Assembly (NCBI GenBank): GCA_030762935.1
Contig: CM060900.1
Span: 371,621,132 to 371,685,131, forward strand
DNA: 64,000 nucleotides
Direction: 5' to 3'
DNA from: Hymenopus coronatus
Lineage: Eukaryota > Arthropoda > Insecta > Mantodea > Hymenopodidae
The notes under the pieces are model-generated. The model was not told the origin of the DNA, ran no database searches, and was given only the letters and a program-made list of their open reading frames with translations. The position numbers and the translations under genes are program-made. How positions within the stretch are numbered: the first letter of the stretch is position 1; each line of letters opens with the position of its first letter. Of the stretch, positions 60,113 to 64,000 are shown in pieces.

Positions 60113-60170
60113 TGCCTTGTTTTCTCTTTATCATAAGCATTATTATTGTTCTTTTTCAAAATAAAAGAAG

Positions 60171-60631
60171 ATGCGAAATGCTCTCAATGCAGACTGTCTG
60201 GCAAGAGTACGAGTTGTCACTAAAACTACGAAATCCCAATACCAAGTAAGTTAAGCAATAAACAATTCTCGGTTTGATAGCTGAGTGGGCACTCCAGCAG
60301 TTTGCACCAGCAATGACGATTGTAGCTTGCGGTATTCAATTCAGTTTTTGCAATAGTGAGTGATAAATTTGATAAGAAAGCGTAAATTACAGAAAGAAAC
60401 GTATTCCAGTTCTAATCTCAGGCTTCAACTTCAAGTAATCGTAATATTCCGATAAAAACCGCAGCACTGGAAGAGAGATATGTGTTATCTACCGAAAATA
60501 GTGAGAGCAAGTCCATTACACCAACTGGGGGAAGTATAAACAAGCCATATTTGAAACATGGAAAACAAATCGCCCCTGGCTTTCATCAAACAGTTCCGAA
60601 AGAATTATATGCCTATACTACTCGGAAATAA
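60171..60631 (+). CDS. Candidate two-exon gene, 94-aa unknown protein
   Basis: Exon A (60171-60245) starts at an ATG with an in-frame TAA four codons upstream (60156-60161 region). It encodes MRNALNADCLARVRVVTKTT and KSQYQ, and stops at a consensus donor CAA|GTAAGT. Exon B begins at 60422 after TTCTAATCTCAG and runs 69 codons to TAA (60629-60631), with GGSINKPYLKHGKQIAPGFH then VPKELYAYTTRK. The 176-nt intron is phase 0 on both sides. AATAAA lies 20 nt after the stop (60651-60656). I do not recognise the protein; it is Ser/Thr-rich in the middle and has no membrane segment. Open frames of this size also occur by chance here, so it rests on the splice and poly(A) signals. Confidence 0.35.
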
Positions 60632-61082
60632 AAAATCATAGCGTTGTTACAATAAAATAAGTATTGAGCCCCAATAACGAAACGCATCTTTCGGTTTTCT
60701 TCTTTCTGCACTCGACTTTATCATATCACGGAATTCCTCAATGTTCTCGAAGACACCACAAATATGTTGTTCTCCGAGACCTTAGCTAATAACCTTAAAC
60801 TAAATACCTACACAGTGGAAACAATTACTTCCATAACTAATATATACCAGTTTAAAAGTTGCTATTTTACTCACCTAAAGACCAAAAATCATGCAACCGC
60901 ATAGCAAAATGAACATTAAAGAAACATTAAACTATTGTGCACTGCTTAAATGTCTCTGTACATGTGTTACAATATACCAGATTAAATTTAACGCAGCACT
61001 TGCTATTACTCAATGAGAGCTGGACTTTCTTGCATTCAATAACACTAGCCTCTGTAAAGGGACCAGATACTTCACCATAGAG

Positions 61083-61150
61083 TATATAAGCAGGAGTGTT
61101 CGCTAGAGATGGGCTGAAATGAAGCCTGGACTCCGAACACTGTTGTCTAA
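61083..61150 (+). promoter_or_regulatory. TATA-containing promoter-like sequence
   Basis: tatataagcagg at 61083-61094 is followed about 25 nt on by a plausible start region (gttcgctagagatggg), then CpG-containing sequence (tctcgcgaagtcttgctttcgc). This layout is common in insect LTRs and in TATA genes. No downstream plus-strand ORF follows within 300 nt, so a solo LTR (about 60955-61300) is one option. The 86-codon minus-strand frame here is not recognised. Confidence 0.3.
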
Positions 61151-61469
61151 TCTCTCGCGAAGTCTTGCTTTCGCAGCCACAGCCCACTAGATATCTGGCC
61201 TGCGCTCTCTATAATCTGTGACAAGTTAGTTCTGACCTGATGTCAACAACAAGGCAGAGCTAGCTCAACTCGCTACGTGTTAACGGTACATGGGCAGCAC
61301 ATAAGTTTTGCAACACTAGCGATATATATAGCGGCGCTAACTTGTTGACAATAAATCGAGTTTAGTAACACATTAACTTATTAAATCTATAAGTTACAGC
61401 ATTAATGGTATCGTGCAGAAGCATAATGATTACCTCTAAACGGAATCCTGCAGAACTTCAACTCCTGAT

Positions 61470-62430
61470 AGAGAAGCATACGTACTTATCGAATTGTTTT
61501 CTCACATTTTTTACAATGGCTACTAGTTCAAGTTTAACCATCTCGACACTAAACTCACACGCATGGTCCTGAAGCCACTTAATAATCTTATCTTTCCTCC
61601 AAAACAAATTGGGGATGATTTCTGCTTTAACACTGTGGTAGCTAACTAGCGTTATCTAATACGATAACGGAGTTAGGCTCAAGTTTCGGAAGGACAGACT
61701 GAAACCACCGAAGAAAAACATCACCAGTCATTTCTTCATGAAAGTCCATGGATTCAAAAGTCAATAACCCATCGTCTACAAAACTAGTTTCACTTCCAAT
61801 CTGAACTATGAGTCTTCTTCCTTTGCCTGTTGGTTCTTTCAGACCTATGGAGAGACCAGAGAGAAATGCTTGTTTTTTATCTCTCACGGTTGTATCACAC
61901 CAAGCTTAAGAAGTTGTATATCCCCCATTTAGCCAACTTTCGTCAAGGAAGTAATATTTGCGGCCCTCACTGCGTAAAGCTTTGATTTGGCGCAAATATT
62001 GACGTCTCCACATCACAATGTCGTCTCTGTCCACCATAACTGATTTCCGCCCTCGCGATTGAAATTTAAATCCGATATCAATCAGCAAACTGTGGAGAGT
62101 ACTTCGTGAGAAATATGGAAATTGTGTGTCAGAATTTACTGCATGCAAAATGTTATTTAGAGTCGGTGGTTCATTTCTGAAAAAACAACAGTGAAATTTA
62201 CCGCGAATAGCACTTTTCGCAAAATCATCGTATTTCTCAGAATGTTTTTTAAGTTTAGGCTTCCGGATGCTTGCTGTTCCATTCTAATACTATGCACACT
62301 AAATATAGAAACTCCAAGGACATCGCCCGTTTCTTTTTCGATATTCTTTATGACCGATTCGTGGTTTCTTTCTTTAAGCCCGCGAAACAATGCGCGACCA
62401 TCCGCCTCTCGCCACTTTTTAAAGGCTTGC
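61470..62430 (-). pseudogene. IS630/Tc1-like DDE transposase, nearly intact
   Basis: The minus-strand N-terminal frame reads RCFSRNKTQPRQAFKKWREA and continues to SIFSVHSIRM (helix-turn-helix region). A frameshift near 62270 leads into RKPKLKKHSEKYDDFAKSA and later FSRSTLHSLLIDIGFKFQSR. YYFLDESWLNGGYTTS holds the first catalytic Asp (about 61950); a TAA follows at 61906-61908. SGLSIGLKEPTGKGRRLIVQ, TGDVFLRWFQSVLPKLEPNS and VIVLDNAS (second Asp) continue to 61650. A 4-base insertion then shifts to SYHSVKAEII...EFSVEMVKLELV, with the third acidic residue there. Only about three lesions over 300 codons, so it is fairly young. I recall this as a multicopy arthropod family (aphids, spiders). Ends not found. 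Confidence 0.82.
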
Positions 62431-62605
62431 CTCGGTTGTGTTTTATTACGGCTGAAGCACCGGTCTGTTCCATGATTAAAAGCTTACTGCTTTTAAACTG
62501 CATATAGCAAGTCCCCTGGGCTTGTTCGGCATGCGAGATGTACAGGAAATAGTCTTAAATAACACATTATCAGAAGCGACAGTAGTATGGACCCTCGGGA
62601 GACAA

Positions 62606-62727
62606 AACCGGAAGTCGGGGTCAGACAATTTGACCTTTGTGTAATTCCGGAAGTGAAGGTCAGACAATACCGAGAGTGAAGGTCAGACGATACCGGAAGT
62701 GAAGGTCAGGCAATACCGGAAGTGGTA
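62606..62727 (+). repeat. 23-bp minisatellite carrying ACCGGAAGTG
   Basis: Units start at 62645, 62668, 62691 and 62714 (exact 23-bp period, taccggaagtgaaggtcaga type), with a further diverged unit at 62606 separated by a 16-bp spacer. Three units contain the full (A/T)CCGGAAGTG core and one has ccgagagtg. It lies about 150-300 bp upstream of the minus-strand DDE transposase start. Confidence 0.9.
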
Positions 62728-62740
62728 TTTTTTCTTGTTT

Positions 62741-63140
62741 GGAAGGTGGGGGTAGGGGAGATCTTATTGTATATTTGGTAGGGGCTGGGGTTATTGTATG
62801 ATGGGGTAGTGTGGGAAAGTAGGGGAAGTTATTGTGGGTGGGGGTATTGCGAGTGGAGGGTGATGTTATTGTGTGAAGACCAGTTAATTGTAGGGGCAAT
62901 TGTAGCTTGGGGAAGGGTATTGATATTGTAGGTTAAGGTTTGGAAGGTGGGAGAGATCTTATTGTATACTTGGTAGGGGCTGGGGTTATTGTATGATGGG
63001 GTAGTGTGGGAAAGTAAGGGAAGTTGTTACTGTGGGTGGGGGGCTATTGTGGGTGGTGGGTGATGTTATTGTGTGAAGACCAGTTAATTTTAGGGGCAAT
63101 TTTAGCTTGGGGAAGGGCATTGATATTGTAAGTTAGGGAA
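62741..63140 (+). repeat. 201-bp tandem duplication, G-rich
   Basis: 62741-62941 and 62942-63140 are two copies of one unit, starting ggaaggtggg and containing gggatggggtag-like and ttattgtgtgaagaccagtt blocks at the same offsets. They differ by a few substitutions and small indels. The plus strand is G/T-rich with many runs of 3-6 G and very few C. A short echo (ttagggaatagtggtgatat) follows to about 63170. The Pro/Thr-rich minus-strand frame at 62899-62660 comes from this composition. Confidence 0.92.
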
Positions 63141-63447
63141 TAGTGGTGATATTTTAGGTTAGGGAATAGTATGGAGGGGAGCTGGCCACGTGACCCCACT
63201 TCTTTGGTTCTGTCTCCCACAGGGTTACCAATCTTTTTTTTTAATACACATGAAATGGATAATAGGATTTACATGAAATGAAAACACAAATAGTATATGA
63301 ATGAGGTAGAAATGTTTTTATTACAGTACATAGAAGAATTACAAAAAAGGTGTATCTAGCGGCTTAATAAAATAAACAAAGATGAATGCAATCTAATAAA
63401 TTAAAAAACTACTGGCAGCTAAATTACAAAACATTAAATGAAAGTGT

Positions 63448-63870
63448 TACAATTAAAATATTGAGCAATAAATGACCTAAATTTAACTAAGGTACAATTA
63501 ACCCGCTCCCAAATATTGTTTCTTATTATAATATAATGCTTGCAGTTCAGATACCTTTGATACAAATGCAATGTTAATGTTACCCGTTACCAAGAAATTA
63601 TTGTATTATGATAAAAAGTTACATTATGTAACTACATAAATTATGACATTAAGTTAATACAATTAAAATACTGAGCAATAAATGACCTACATTTAACTAA
63701 GGTACAATTAACCCGCTCCCAAATATTGTTTCTTATTATAATACAATGCTTGTAGTTCAGATACCTTTGATACAACTGCAATGTTAGAGTTACCCGTTAC
63801 CAAGAAATTATTGTATTATGATAAAAAGTTACTTTATGTAACTACACAAACTATGACATGAAGTTAACGG
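63448..63870 (+). repeat. 210-bp tandem repeat, two copies
   Basis: tacaattaaaatattgagca at 63448 recurs at 63658 (tacaattaaaatactgagca), and the two 210-bp copies are about 95 percent alike through ttacccgttaccaagaaatt and aagttactttatgtaactac. A third degenerate start (gagctcccaaatattgt at 63882) suggests a longer original array. It may be satellite DNA or part of a larger element beyond the window edge. Confidence 0.92.
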
Positions 63871-64000
63871 TGGTGCTCCGAGCTCCCAAATATTGTAACG
63901 TTGTACAAATTGCGACCGCATGTAACCCGATCGCAATTGTGATGCTTGCACAACGTGGGAATCGCGGGGAAACACCCTAAAGATGATAATACTGACATGG

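Noticed and set aside
60927..61187. 86-codon minus-strand frame as a gene
   Set aside because: No motif or splice support, and it overlaps a plus-strand TATA-type promoter-like sequence.
1..64000. CRISPR arrays, operons or other prokaryotic systems
   Set aside because: The tandem repeats present have no spacer structure, and the sequence is clearly eukaryotic with spliced exons and transposons.

Overview
This is non-coding-rich eukaryotic DNA, most likely from an insect with a large genome. It is AT-rich, has spliced exons, microsatellites and tRNA-derived SINEs, and carries arthropod-type DNA transposons and retrotransposons. It contains no bacterial-style operons. The SINE at 22.9-23.2 kb resembles repeats I recall from orthopteran (locust-type) assemblies, so a polyneopteran host is plausible but unproven.

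Host genes. Two short minus-strand exons (21677-21846 and 17787-17915) have canonical splice sites and compatible phase. Joined, they encode the N-terminus of cytosolic carboxypeptidase-like protein 5 (AGBL5/CCP5), a tubulin-deglutamylase family member. A frame-broken remnant resembling the next part of that protein lies in the expected order at 12.3 kb. The catalytic domain is not seen in the window. The sequence left of 17787 is probably AGBL5 intron; a splice acceptor at 21847 suggests that upstream 5'UTR exon(s) lie to the right. A second, unrecognised two-exon gene candidate (94 aa, plus strand) is at 60171-60631.

Mobile elements fill most of the rest. From left to right: a palindrome (1.0 kb); a SINE (2.0 kb); a THAP/P-element transposase remnant (7.06-3.96 kb, minus) interrupted by a dispersed repeat, R1; a nearly complete hAT element with 8-bp target duplication (7.48-9.95 kb); a SINE; R1 copy 2; a mariner (14.08-15.38 kb); a gypsy integrase end plus LTR lying between the AGBL5 exons (20.6-21.5 kb); two SINEs (22.1 and 22.9 kb); and a decayed LINE endonuclease region holding a full-length open mariner whose third catalytic Asp is Gly (24.06-25.38 kb). 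At 28.9-35.1 kb there is a tangle of piggyBac, two inverted gypsy fragments, Penelope-like GIY-YIG sequence and an (AAT)n tract. Then come a SINE (36.7 kb) and a 5'-truncated I-type LINE with 11-bp target duplication, broken in its RNase H domain by a mariner (38.04-44.91 kb). After these are a SINE (46.0 kb), a second hAT remnant (47.95-49.4 kb), a second LINE (51.5-53.3 kb) and a piggyBac transposase remnant (53.86-55.52 kb). Long-terminal-inverted-repeat foldback elements follow (55.88-60.11 kb), then an IS630-like DDE transposase (62.43-61.47 kb). The window ends in tandem repeats of 23, 201 and 210 bp.

The nested order gives relative ages: the LINE at 38-45 kb predates the mariner inside it, the decayed LINE at 23.5-26.2 kb predates the mariner at 24-25 kb, and the P element may predate R1 copy 1. 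All six SINEs have their tRNA-like head on the minus strand, the sense of AGBL5.
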